From a bacterium SCSIO 12741 (GTDB lineage Bacteria; Bacteroidota; Bacteroidia; Flavobacteriales_G; Salibacteraceae), in the NCBI GenBank assembly GCA_024398055.1, contig CP073749.1, positions 1,860,594 through 1,924,593 on the forward strand: a stretch of DNA of 64,000 nucleotides, in the 5' to 3' direction. Position numbers and translations under genes: made by a program. Shown one piece after another: positions 9,081 to 16,837 of the stretch (positions within the stretch are counted from its first letter, which is position 1; each line of letters starts with the position of its first letter). The notes beneath the pieces were generated by a model that saw only the letters and a program-made list of their open reading frames with translations, did not search any database and was not told where the DNA came from.

Positions 9081-9506
9081 TTAGACAGTCGCAATACACT
9101 TCAGCTCAATGGCTATGGGTGTGGGCAGCGAATTAATAGCCACCGTTGTTCTGCAAGGCTGATTTTCCTGAAAATATTCGGCGTAAATACGGTTAAAGGT
9201 TTTGAAGTCTCTTTTCATATCTACTAAAAAAACGGTAATGTCTACCAGGTTTTCCCAATTGGAACCGGATTCTTCCAGGATCGCTTTTACGTTGCTAAAA
9301 ACGCTGTGTACCTGAGCTTCGAAATCAAATTCCTCAAAGTTTCCATTGTGGTCCAATTTGAGTCCGGGTACATGGCTATCATGGGTTCCCGTTCCGGCCA
9401 CACGAGGACCTACGCCACTTAGAAATAATAGGTCGCCAACTTTGCGGGCATGAGGGTAGGCTCCTACAGCTTTTGGAGCATTCTTAGCATCGATCTTTCC
9501 GTCCAT
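9081..9506 (-). CDS. RidA family protein, aminomuconate-deaminase-like
   Basis: A RidA/YjgF-fold protein of 141 residues from the ATG at 9506; an upstream TTG is less likely. Blocks GAYPHARKVGDLLFLSGVGPR, DFEAQVHSVFSNVKAIL and the C-terminal INSLPTPIAIELKCIA fit the RidA trimer with an active site between subunits. The N-terminal AYPHARKVGDLLFLSG resembles 2-aminomuconate deaminases of tryptophan degradation, although no other genes of that pathway are nearby. Enamine/imine hydrolysis is the safe functional statement. A TATATTTG -7 element lies at 9524-9531. Confidence 0.85.
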   Translation of the reverse strand: MDGKIDAKNAPKAVGAYPHARKVGDLLFLSGVGPRVAGTGTHDSHVPGLKLDHNGNFEEFDFEAQVHSVFSNVKAILEESGSNWENLVDITVFLVDMKRDFKTFNRIYAEYFQENQPCRTTVAINSLPTPIAIELKCIATV

Positions 9507-9588
9507 TCTGTCCAATTTTGTTACAAATATAAAAGGGTCGGCAGACAGATGTGTCGATTCGTTATTTTTACCCTTTAAATCCTTTCTG

Positions 9589-11277
9589 ATGAGAATCTGG
9601 CTACTCGTATTGATTTTGATTAACGGAACTCTTCCGGCTTTAGCACAGCTGTCTCAACCTGAGCGAATTCTACCCTGGGAGGATGCCCCTCAATCAGGAT
9701 ATGTCCATTTAGATCAGCCTTTAATGGATGATTTGTTGGAAGCTCAGCAAAAGAGCTTGGCATCAGGTACCTTTTACCCAACTGGAAAAATCGTTCCCGT
9801 TTCTATCAATCCCTTAGAAGTGGGGGTTTGGACCCTGGAAAAAAATGGGGATCGTGTTTGCCGCATGTGGGTTGATATGGAGGGTGCTCAAGGAATATCC
9901 CTCTATTTTGAAGACTTATTTCTTCCTGTTGGGTGTGAGCTTTTCGCCTTTGACCCGGAATTTAAAGATCAGTTTGGCCCCTATACATTTTTGGATAACG
10001 CAGATGGAGAATGGGTCGGGTCGGGAACCGTGCATGGAGATAAAATTGGATTGGAGTTGCGTATTCCAGCCAAGGTATCCCTGGAGCCCAACATCCGAAT
10101 TCACCAGATCGGCTACCAATTCGATCACCAGAGAGCCAATGGATCCAGAGGTTTTGGAGACTCAGACGATTGCCAGGTAAATGTGGAATGTGAAGAGGGA
10201 GATAATTGGAGCAACCAGGTACGGGCCGCTGTACGCATCAAACTCAGGTATGGTGGGTTTGAAGGCTGGTGCACCGGAACTTTAATGAACAACACCTTTC
10301 AGGATTGTGCTCCCTATATTCTCACCGCTGATCACTGCCGTCGCCTGCAGGATGGAACGGAGGCTACAGATCAGGAATACCAGAATTTTGAGTTCTATTT
10401 TCTTTATGAATCAACCCGTTGTGACAACCCTAATAAAGAATCTGACGTACCGGTTGGAAAGCTAACAGGATGTACCTTCAAGGCAGCTTCTGGTGGAGGT
10501 GGAACGGGAGGGCCCGATTTTCTGCTGCTGCGATTAAATGATGCTGTTCCTCAGTTTTTTAATCCCCATTTTGCGGGCTGGGACAATCGAAATGTGGCCA
10601 GTATTAGTGGAGTGATGATGCACCATCCACGTGGAGATATTAAGAAAGTAGCCACCTACCTGACTAAAGCGGAAAGCTCTGAATGGGAAGGTGCATTTAA
10701 GGATACCCATTGGAAAATATTCTGGAGCCAAACTAAAAATGGACACAGTGTGTCCCAGCCTGGTTCTTCTGGTGCAGCATTGTGGAACAAGGATGGACGT
10801 GTGGTAGGTCAGTTGACCGGCGGAGCATCGGCCTGTGAGGAGGCTACTGGAGTAAGTCCATTCTTCCCTGATTACTTTGGAAAGATGAGCTACAATTGGA
10901 CGTTCAAACCTCAGGACAGTACAGCCAATTTGTACAACTGGTTAGATGAAGGTGGCTCTCAGATTGCGCAATTAAACGGGATTAACTGGCCTTGTGCTGA
11001 AGGTCCTGTAGGACAGGAAGAAATCGCTGCATCTGTTGATGGTCCTATCTTTTTTCCAAATCCGGTAACGGAAGGAGAATTGCAGGTGAACATTCCTGAA
11101 ACATCATGGGCCGGTGAAGATATACTCGTCTTTTACGACCTGTTAGGCAAGCCCTTGCAGGAGGTGAAATTGACGCAATTCGACCAAAGAATTTTTTTGC
11201 ATGATTTAACATCTGGTGTTTATGTGGTACGATTATTGTCTTCTCCAGAGACGTATCACAAAATACAGATCAAATGA
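9589..11277 (+). CDS. Secreted trypsin-like endopeptidase (lysyl-endopeptidase type) with T9SS tail
   Basis: A 562-residue exported S1-type protease. A signal peptide ends near LPALAQ. A beta-rich propeptide-like region occupies ~25-190. The catalytic part has CTGTLMNNTFQDCAPYILT followed by ADHC (catalytic His), DFLLLRL (candidate Asp) and QPGSSGAALWN (catalytic Ser), the arrangement of Achromobacter/Lysobacter Lys-C enzymes. The last ~80 residues (FFPNPVTEGELQVNIP, then LTSGVYVVRLLS) are a T9SS sorting domain. The stop overlaps the next gene's start (ATGA), implying coupling. Confidence 0.85.
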   Translation: MRIWLLVLILINGTLPALAQLSQPERILPWEDAPQSGYVHLDQPLMDDLLEAQQKSLASGTFYPTGKIVPVSINPLEVGVWTLEKNGDRVCRMWVDMEGAQGISLYFEDLFLPVGCELFAFDPEFKDQFGPYTFLDNADGEWVGSGTVHGDKIGLELRIPAKVSLEPNIRIHQIGYQFDHQRANGSRGFGDSDDCQVNVECEEGDNWSNQVRAAVRIKLRYGGFEGWCTGTLMNNTFQDCAPYILTADHCRRLQDGTEATDQEYQNFEFYFLYESTRCDNPNKESDVPVGKLTGCTFKAASGGGGTGGPDFLLLRLNDAVPQFFNPHFAGWDNRNVASISGVMMHHPRGDIKKVATYLTKAESSEWEGAFKDTHWKIFWSQTKNGHSVSQPGSSGAALWNKDGRVVGQLTGGASACEEATGVSPFFPDYFGKMSYNWTFKPQDSTANLYNWLDEGGSQIAQLNGINWPCAEGPVGQEEIAASVDGPIFFPNPVTEGELQVNIPETSWAGEDILVFYDLLGKPLQEVKLTQFDQRIFLHDLTSGVYVVRLLSSPETYHKIQIK

Positions 11278-11738
11278 TCCGACTACACGGGGTGCTTCTT
11301 GGAGGGCTGACTACTCTCCTCTTTTCCAGCTGCGTTAACACCGAAAAGGCTGGAACGTCTAAAAATTCCATGAATTGTTTACCCATGCAGGTTCAAGCCG
11401 AAGTGCCGCAATCCGCTAAGCCACCAGTGGTTCGAATGGCCAAAGTGGTGGATAATTGCCTTCACGCCCAGGTGATTTACAGTGCCTGCGATCGTGTTGA
11501 CTGGAAGTTATATTGGGATCAAAAGATGATGAAAAGTTACCCGCCTCAAGTGTCGTTGTTTTTGGTGACAGAGGATAGTTCCCGATGCGGGACGCCACAT
11601 GTAGAAGACATTTACTATGACCTTAGCACCTTTGCAGAGCCGACCTTTGGAGGTCAGGTGTGGATTCATTTAAAGGGATACGATCACCGCCTGAAATGGC
11701 AGTCTAAAAAAGAGGCTAATCAAACAGACGACGGTTAA
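11274..11738 (+). CDS. Small lipoprotein of unknown function
   Basis: A 154-residue protein with a lipoprotein signal (MIRLHGVLLGGLTTLLFSSC, Cys at 20). It has several further cysteines (NCLPM, DNCLHAQVIYSACDR, SSRCGTPH) that may form disulfides. I do not recognise the family. The start codon overlaps the protease stop by four bases, so it is probably co-translated and may be an inhibitor or partner, but that is only suggested by position. Confidence 0.6.
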   Translation: MIRLHGVLLGGLTTLLFSSCVNTEKAGTSKNSMNCLPMQVQAEVPQSAKPPVVRMAKVVDNCLHAQVIYSACDRVDWKLYWDQKMMKSYPPQVSLFLVTEDSSRCGTPHVEDIYYDLSTFAEPTFGGQVWIHLKGYDHRLKWQSKKEANQTDDG

Positions 11739-12312
11739 TACACCATTTCATTAAGTCAAAATCGCTGGTGACGCCCAACTTTTTCTTAATTCCCGTTCGA
11801 ACGCTTTCTTGTTCCATCGGGCTCAATCCAAGTTCTTCTGTTATTTCCTCTTCCGACCATCCTTTAAAAATCAGAACCAGGCATTCCCATTCTTCATCTT
11901 TTAGTTCAAAGGGATAAGGACTTTGAGCGGTTTGACGGAAATTGTGATTCAGGTAGCGGACCTGTTCGTTGTTCAGAATCTTTTCGATGCACTCCTTTAA
12001 GGTGACCAATTCACAGGTATAGTCCACAATTCCCTCCACGTTATAGCGGTCTTGATAGTGGGCCAGACTTTGTGAGTTGTCGAGAGCAAGCAACAGAATT
12101 TTTGGGCGATCTGTCATCTGAAGAAATTCCACAAACCCGTGTTCCTTCTCCAAATGTTCGGGAAGGTCGAAGACAATGAGGTCATTGTCCAACAAGTTTC
12201 CGGAATCAATGAGATCCGTCCATGTGGAATAGCCTTTGGTCGGATAGCGACTACCAAGTATCCGAATAAGGCTGTTCAGTACCAGTTCATAGTTTGATAC
12301 AAAGGCAAGCAT
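11716..12312 (-). CDS. Response-regulator-like protein with LuxR-type HTH
   Basis: From the ATG at 12312 (MLAFVSNYELVLNSLIRIL) the protein has 198 residues. The first ~120 look like a degenerate receiver fold (LIVFDLP, ILLLALDNSQS). The end (DEEWECLVLIFKGWSEEEIT, then ELGLSPMEQESVRTGIKKKLG) is a LuxR/GerE-type DNA-binding helix-turn-helix. The usual acidic pocket and conserved Lys are unclear, so it may be phosphorylation-independent. The frame continues to 12420, but that extension lacks receiver features. No kinase partner is adjacent. Confidence 0.65.
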   Translation of the reverse strand: MLAFVSNYELVLNSLIRILGSRYPTKGYSTWTDLIDSGNLLDNDLIVFDLPEHLEKEHGFVEFLQMTDRPKILLLALDNSQSLAHYQDRYNVEGIVDYTCELVTLKECIEKILNNEQVRYLNHNFRQTAQSPYPFELKDEEWECLVLIFKGWSEEEITEELGLSPMEQESVRTGIKKKLGVTSDFDLMKWCINRRLFD

Positions 12313-12451
12313 AGTCTTAGAGATAAAAATAGGAAAGCAGACCATTCCACAACCCCTAACTTTCCTTAAAAATGATACGCCTGTCGATTTTTGGTGCATT
12401 TTGATCCAAATTGTGAACAATTTGGACCCTCTTATCCGGAAAATCCGTCGA

Positions 12452-13324
12452 TCAACCGAATTTTTTAGCCGCCTGAATCACCTGATGAACGTATCCGCCA
12501 CCAAATAAATTGACGTGAACAAGCAGGGGATATAGGTTGGCCAGGTCAATTCTTTCCACAAAACCGGACTCTAAAGGAAATTCTTCCTGATAACCGCGGT
12601 AAAACTCTTGAGTAAATCCTCCAAAAAGTTGAGTCATGGCAATATCAACCTCCCGATGGCCATAGTAGATTGCCGGATCAATTAAATAAGCATGGCCTTG
12701 TCCATTGATTAAGAAGTTGCCGCTCCACAGATCGCCATGCAAAAGAGAAGGGGCTTCGGCAGGAAACCATTGCTCGAGTCGATCGAATATGCGACTGAAA
12801 ATGGGCATTTCCTGGGTGCTAATTTGGCCCGAATCAATCGCCATCTTAAGTTGAGGCTCCAATCGGAGTTCGGCGAAAAATTCGACCCAGGTGCTCCGTT
12901 GATCATTTCGCTGTGGAAGGCTTCCAATAAAGTTGTTGTGATCGAGGCCAAAGCGATCGTCACTTACTTGATGGAGTTGAGCCAACTGTCGCCCAAATTG
13001 TTCCCAGGATTCTGGATTTGGTCTGCCTTCTTCTACCCATTCCAGCAGGAGGAAATTAGAGCCAACTGCTAAAACTTCGGGGATACGTAAAGACCCATTT
13101 TTTTTTAGATGTTGCAGGCCTTGGGCTTCAGTCTGAAACCAATGATTATGACTGGGATTATGGAAATGTTTGAGGAAGAAATCTCCTTGATGCGTGGATA
13201 GGCGATAAGCTTCGTTGATCGATCCTCCAGAAACGTGAGAAACCGATTCAACCTTCAAATCCAGGTTTTGCTCTTCTTGAAGAACTCGGGTTATTTCAGC
13301 TATTAATGTGGGGGAGAGTGCCAT
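12452..13324 (-). CDS. Fructosamine kinase / ketoamine kinase family protein
   Basis: A 290-residue APH-fold kinase that phosphorylates protein-bound ketosamines for deglycation. The sequence shows VSHVSGGSINEAYRL (nucleotide loop), FFLKHF (Lys), LLHGDLWSGNFL (catalytic loop with Asp and Asn) and LIDPAIYYGHREVDIAM (metal-binding Asp), all diagnostic of the fructosamine kinase family. Its start lies inside the end of queA (22-base overlap), so the two are likely translationally linked. Confidence 0.9.
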   Translation of the reverse strand: MALSPTLIAEITRVLQEEQNLDLKVESVSHVSGGSINEAYRLSTHQGDFFLKHFHNPSHNHWFQTEAQGLQHLKKNGSLRIPEVLAVGSNFLLLEWVEEGRPNPESWEQFGRQLAQLHQVSDDRFGLDHNNFIGSLPQRNDQRSTWVEFFAELRLEPQLKMAIDSGQISTQEMPIFSRIFDRLEQWFPAEAPSLLHGDLWSGNFLINGQGHAYLIDPAIYYGHREVDIAMTQLFGGFTQEFYRGYQEEFPLESGFVERIDLANLYPLLVHVNLFGGGYVHQVIQAAKKFG

Positions 13325-14496
13325 AATAAAGAACTATCTCCGTAACTCAAAAAGCGGTAATCATGAGCCAGTGCTTCCTCATAGATTTTCCTCCATTGTC
13401 CACCCACCATGGCCGAAATTAAGAGCAGCAAGGTGCTTTGGGGCATGTGGAAATTGGTAACAATGGCTTGGGCAAGTTGAAAGGTATAACCGGGAGCAAT
13501 CATGATTCCTGTTTGAGCGGTAATACTTCCTGATTCTGCCATATAATCGGAAAGGGCTATTAGCGAATCGAGGGGAGTGTTTTCTGTAGCAAAACGATAG
13601 GGATCCCATTGATCTACCTGGGAGAAATCGCCTCCCTTGGCACCTAACCAAAACAAACTTTCAAGTGCTCTTAAGGATGTCGTTCCCACCGCAATAATGG
13701 GGCGTCCGTTTTCTACCGCTCGAATGAGCTTTTGTATGAACTCCTCCTGTACCGTAAAGTACTCGTAGTGCATGGGGTGATCTCCAATCTGATCCGCTTT
13801 TACGGGTTGAAAAGTTCCCGCACTCACATGAAGAGTGAGCTCTCCAATTTCCACTCCTTTTTTGCCCAGTTGCTCCAAAATGGACGGTGTGAAGTGTAGG
13901 CCGGCAGTAGGAGCAGCCACGGATCCTTCGATTTTGCTATACACGGTTTGGTAGCGATCCTTGTCTTCTGATTCGGCTTTGCGATTCAAGTAGGGCGGTA
14001 AGGGAATCTCTCCGGCCTCTTCCAGGATTTCTGAAAATAAAACGTCCCCATCCCAGTCAAAACGAATGAGAAAGTTTCCAGGGCTACGATCTTCACAGGT
14101 GGCTCGAAGCACCATGCCACTTGGAAGTTTGAGTTCCAGTGTGCCAGACTTCCATTTCTTCGCATTGCCCACCAAGCAGTTCCAGGAGCAGCTCCCAACC
14201 TGGGCCATAGCTGTTACGGGGTCCTCACCATGAGGCTCCAGGCAAAATATTTCGATGCGCGCTCCGGTCTCCTTGTAAAATTTCAGGCGAGCGTGAATGA
14301 CTCGAGTATTGTTGAATAGAAGCAGCGTGCCTTCCGGAATTTCTTCCACGATAGCTGGAAATCGTTTGTGCACAATGTTTCCGTGATCAAAAACCAGAAG
14401 CTTAGACTCATCTCGCTTCTCTAACGGGTATTTAGCAATCCGATCTTCGGGTAAGGGGTACTGGAAGTCGGCAATTCGGATTTCTTCCGGATTCAT
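13303..14496 (-). CDS. queA: S-adenosylmethionine:tRNA ribosyltransferase-isomerase QueA
   Basis: QueA transfers the ribosyl moiety of SAM to preQ1 at tRNA position 34, forming epoxyqueuosine. The N-terminus FQYPLPEDRIAKYPLEKRDE, the central SVAAPTAGLHFTP and the C-terminal NFHMPQSTLLLLISA are family hallmarks. At 397 residues it is longer than typical ~350-residue members because of extra segments in the first half. It overlaps dusB by one base and the fructosamine kinase gene by 22, making a tRNA-modification-led operon. Confidence 0.93.
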   Translation of the reverse strand: MNPEEIRIADFQYPLPEDRIAKYPLEKRDESKLLVFDHGNIVHKRFPAIVEEIPEGTLLLFNNTRVIHARLKFYKETGARIEIFCLEPHGEDPVTAMAQVGSCSWNCLVGNAKKWKSGTLELKLPSGMVLRATCEDRSPGNFLIRFDWDGDVLFSEILEEAGEIPLPPYLNRKAESEDKDRYQTVYSKIEGSVAAPTAGLHFTPSILEQLGKKGVEIGELTLHVSAGTFQPVKADQIGDHPMHYEYFTVQEEFIQKLIRAVENGRPIIAVGTTSLRALESLFWLGAKGGDFSQVDQWDPYRFATENTPLDSLIALSDYMAESGSITAQTGIMIAPGYTFQLAQAIVTNFHMPQSTLLLLISAMVGGQWRKIYEEALAHDYRFLSYGDSSLLWHSPPH

Positions 14497-15488
14497 TAGT
14501 CGGCGAAGTGCAGTTTTTCAGAATGTTCAATATCGTGGAAGGTCTCGAAAAGCGCTTCACGAGTTTCGGCCGTAACCAATCTGGATCTGAATTCTTTGAA
14601 ATGAGGAATTCCTCTGAAGTAGTTGCCATAGTGACGTCGGGTTTCTACAATGCCCAAACGTTCTCCCTTCCATTTTAAGGAAAGTTCCACGTGCCTTTTG
14701 GCCATTTCCAGGCGCTCTTTTAAGCCAGGTTTGGAAAGGTGTTCTCCGGTTTCAAAAAAGTGCTTGATTTCGTTAAAAATCCAAGGGTAACCAATGCTTG
14801 CGCGACCAATCATGATACCATCCACACCGTAGCGATTTCTTTTTTCCAAAGCCGTTTCCGGGGAATCCACATCGCCGTTTCCAAAAACAGGGATGTGCAT
14901 GCGAGGATTGTTTTTTACTTCAGCGATGAGAGACCAGTCTGCTTCGCCTTTGTACATCTGCTTACGGGTACGACCATGAATGGAAATTGCTTCAATACCT
15001 ACATCTTGCAAGCGTTCAGCTACTTCCACAATGTATTGGGTCTTTTCATCCCAGCCCAATCGGGTTTTAACCGTGACAGGCAGATTGGTTGTTTTGACAA
15101 TTTCGGCGGTCATTTGCACCATTTTCGGAATGTCTTGCAATATTCCGGCTCCGGCACCTTTTAAGGCGACTTTTTTAACCGGACACCCGTAGTTGATGTC
15201 AATGATATCTGGCTGAGTCCGTTCCGTAATACGGGTGGCCTCTTTCATACTTTCGATGTCATTTCCGAATATCTGAATGCCTACTGGGCGCTCGTATTCG
15301 TAGATGTCAAGCTTTTGAACGCTTTTTACCGCATCCCTGATCAATCCTTCACTACTAATGAATTCTGTATACATCAGGTCCGCTCCATTTTCCTTGCACA
15401 AAGCCCGAAATGGAGGGTCGCTCACATCTTCCATGGGAGCGAGCAAAAGCGGAAATTCACCTAATTCTATGTCCCGAATTTTAACCAA
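14496..15488 (-). CDS. dusB: tRNA-dihydrouridine synthase
   Basis: An FMN-dependent enzyme reducing uridine to dihydrouridine in tRNA D-loops. The TIM-barrel starts LLLAPMEDVSDPPFRALCKE. INYGCPVKKV carries the catalytic Cys, and VKTRLGWDE, SIHGRTRKQMYKGEADW and GVDGIMIGRA are typical of the DusB group. Length (330 residues) is normal. A TAATTTTG -7 element lies 22 bases upstream. The queA start overlaps its stop. Confidence 0.92.
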   Translation of the reverse strand: MVKIRDIELGEFPLLLAPMEDVSDPPFRALCKENGADLMYTEFISSEGLIRDAVKSVQKLDIYEYERPVGIQIFGNDIESMKEATRITERTQPDIIDINYGCPVKKVALKGAGAGILQDIPKMVQMTAEIVKTTNLPVTVKTRLGWDEKTQYIVEVAERLQDVGIEAISIHGRTRKQMYKGEADWSLIAEVKNNPRMHIPVFGNGDVDSPETALEKRNRYGVDGIMIGRASIGYPWIFNEIKHFFETGEHLSKPGLKERLEMAKRHVELSLKWKGERLGIVETRRHYGNYFRGIPHFKEFRSRLVTAETREALFETFHDIEHSEKLHFAD

Positions 15489-15498
15489 ATCCTTCTGC

Positions 15499-15506
15499 TA
15501 TCTTTG
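15499..15506 (+). promoter_or_regulatory. -7 promoter element for the CPBP protease gene
   Basis: TATCTTTG on the plus strand is a perfect TAnnTTTG. It lies in the gap between the divergent dusB and CPBP genes. If used, transcription would begin near 15511-15514, only a few bases before the ATT codon at 15516 discussed with that gene. Confidence 0.4.
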
Positions 15507-15509
15507 GCG

Positions 15510-15517
15510 CAAAATTA
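15510..15517 (-). promoter_or_regulatory. -7 promoter element for dusB
   Basis: The minus strand reads TAATTTTG, a perfect TAnnTTTG, 22 bases before the dusB ATG at 15488. It partly faces the plus-strand element at 15499-15506. Confidence 0.4.
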
Positions 15518-15581
15518 GCAAATTACTTCCGCAGCTACATATCCTCGTCGTTCCACTGGGTCTGAACTGGCTCTGCTCCTG

Positions 15582-16442
15582 GTGCTCATGTTGGGGTTTA
15601 TGTTCGTTTTTAGCCTGATAGGAATGGGCTTGTCTTCCCTGCTTTTTGGAGTGGATATGACCGCCGATCCAGACTATTCCAACTACCGCACCCTGCAGTC
15701 CCTTAAGTTTCAGCAGGCCTTGGTTTCCTTGGGGGGCTTTCTGGCACCGGTTTTTGTTTTTGTGAAGCTGAGGAAGTATGATTTTGGTAAGCTCACGCTA
15801 ATTTCTCAGCCCATGGAGCCCAACAGAATGATGGTGGTGACCATTCTTACGGTGGGTGCTTTTCCTTTAATTGGCGCGCTGAGTGAATGGAATCAGAGCA
15901 TGGTTTTGCCTGATAGCTTTTCTTGGCTGGAAGAGTTGATGTTGTCTTCTGAGCAGCGCGCAGAGCGATTGATCAAAGCTTTTTTGGAGCATAATTCTTC
16001 GGGAGATTTAATGATCAATTTGGTGGTCATGGCTGTTCTCCCTGCGTTGGCTGAAGAACTGCTTTTTCGGGGTACGGTGCAGCCTATCTTAATTCGGCGA
16101 TTTGGAAACGTTCATACCGGAATCTGGGTCACCGCGGCGTTGTTTAGTGCCATCCATTTCCAGTTTTATGGTTTTGTTCCCCGAATGATTTTGGGTGCTG
16201 TTTTTGGTTACCTCGTGGTGTATGGGGGATCGTTGCGTTATTCCATTTGGGCCCATTTCATCAACAATGGATTGGCCGTATACCTCATGTTTCTCATTAG
16301 TCGGAAAAGTATTCCCGAGGAAACTGAAACCATTGGTGCCCACGATGGACAATGGTGGATGGTGTTAGCCAGCCTAATGCTGGTTGTTACCGGATTATAC
16401 TACTTCTGGTCTCGCCGACCATCAGGGGTGAACAATGCCTGA
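15582..16442 (+). CDS. CPBP family intramembrane metalloprotease
   Basis: A multi-pass membrane protein of the CAAX protease/bacteriocin-processing (Abi) family. The catalytic motifs are EELLFRG, the FSAIHFQFYGFVPRMILG segment with its His, and a final HFINN. These Glu/His residues form the intramembrane metalloprotease site. The ATG at 15582 falls inside the first transmembrane helix. In-frame sequence continues upstream to a stop at 15510 with no ATG, so the true start may be GTG 15576, CTG or even ATT 15516. Substrates are unknown. Confidence 0.82.
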   Translation: MLMLGFMFVFSLIGMGLSSLLFGVDMTADPDYSNYRTLQSLKFQQALVSLGGFLAPVFVFVKLRKYDFGKLTLISQPMEPNRMMVVTILTVGAFPLIGALSEWNQSMVLPDSFSWLEELMLSSEQRAERLIKAFLEHNSSGDLMINLVVMAVLPALAEELLFRGTVQPILIRRFGNVHTGIWVTAALFSAIHFQFYGFVPRMILGAVFGYLVVYGGSLRYSIWAHFINNGLAVYLMFLISRKSIPEETETIGAHDGQWWMVLASLMLVVTGLYYFWSRRPSGVNNA

Positions 16443-16826
16443 CTTTTCCATCAGGGGTACATCGCTCAAGAAATTAGAATCCAAGGCTCCAGCGGTAAAC
16501 AAGAACTTCTTATCAAACATTTTTCCGTTGTGGTAAAAGCTTAGCCAATACTCGTTGTTCAGCACAAATACATCTTCCTGAATGGGTTCAATGATAGCAT
16601 AGCTATGAGCTTCCACACGCTCCAGGTAATGCCTTAAGGTACTCGTTTTTTTGCTCTCACCATCAATTTCGCCATAACCACGACTGGTAACCAATACCTG
16701 ATCGATGGCAAAATCGTTTTGATTGATGACATACACTTCCCATTCCCGCACATCCGGAAGATCAGTTTTGAGCACGACGGCTACAACAATGTTCTTGACT
16801 TCCGGAAATTCAATGTCTTTAATCAT
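16422..16826 (-). CDS. Conserved Bacteroidota hypothetical protein
   Basis: From the ATG at 16826 the protein is 134 residues (MIKDIEFPEVKNIVVAVVLK). A predicted all-beta soluble protein without signal peptide; blocks TSTLRHYLERVEAHSYAIIE and NEYWLSFYHNGKMFDKKFLF look like a conserved family I have seen next to peptidase genes, but no function is known. Its start lies inside the end of, or immediately after, the S9 peptidase gene, suggesting one transcript. The longer frame to 16910 lies inside that peptidase gene and is unlikely. Confidence 0.65.
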   Translation of the reverse strand: MIKDIEFPEVKNIVVAVVLKTDLPDVREWEVYVINQNDFAIDQVLVTSRGYGEIDGESKKTSTLRHYLERVEAHSYAIIEPIQEDVFVLNNEYWLSFYHNGKMFDKKFLFTAGALDSNFLSDVPLMEKSGIVHP

Positions 16827-16837
16827 ACAAGTCTTTC

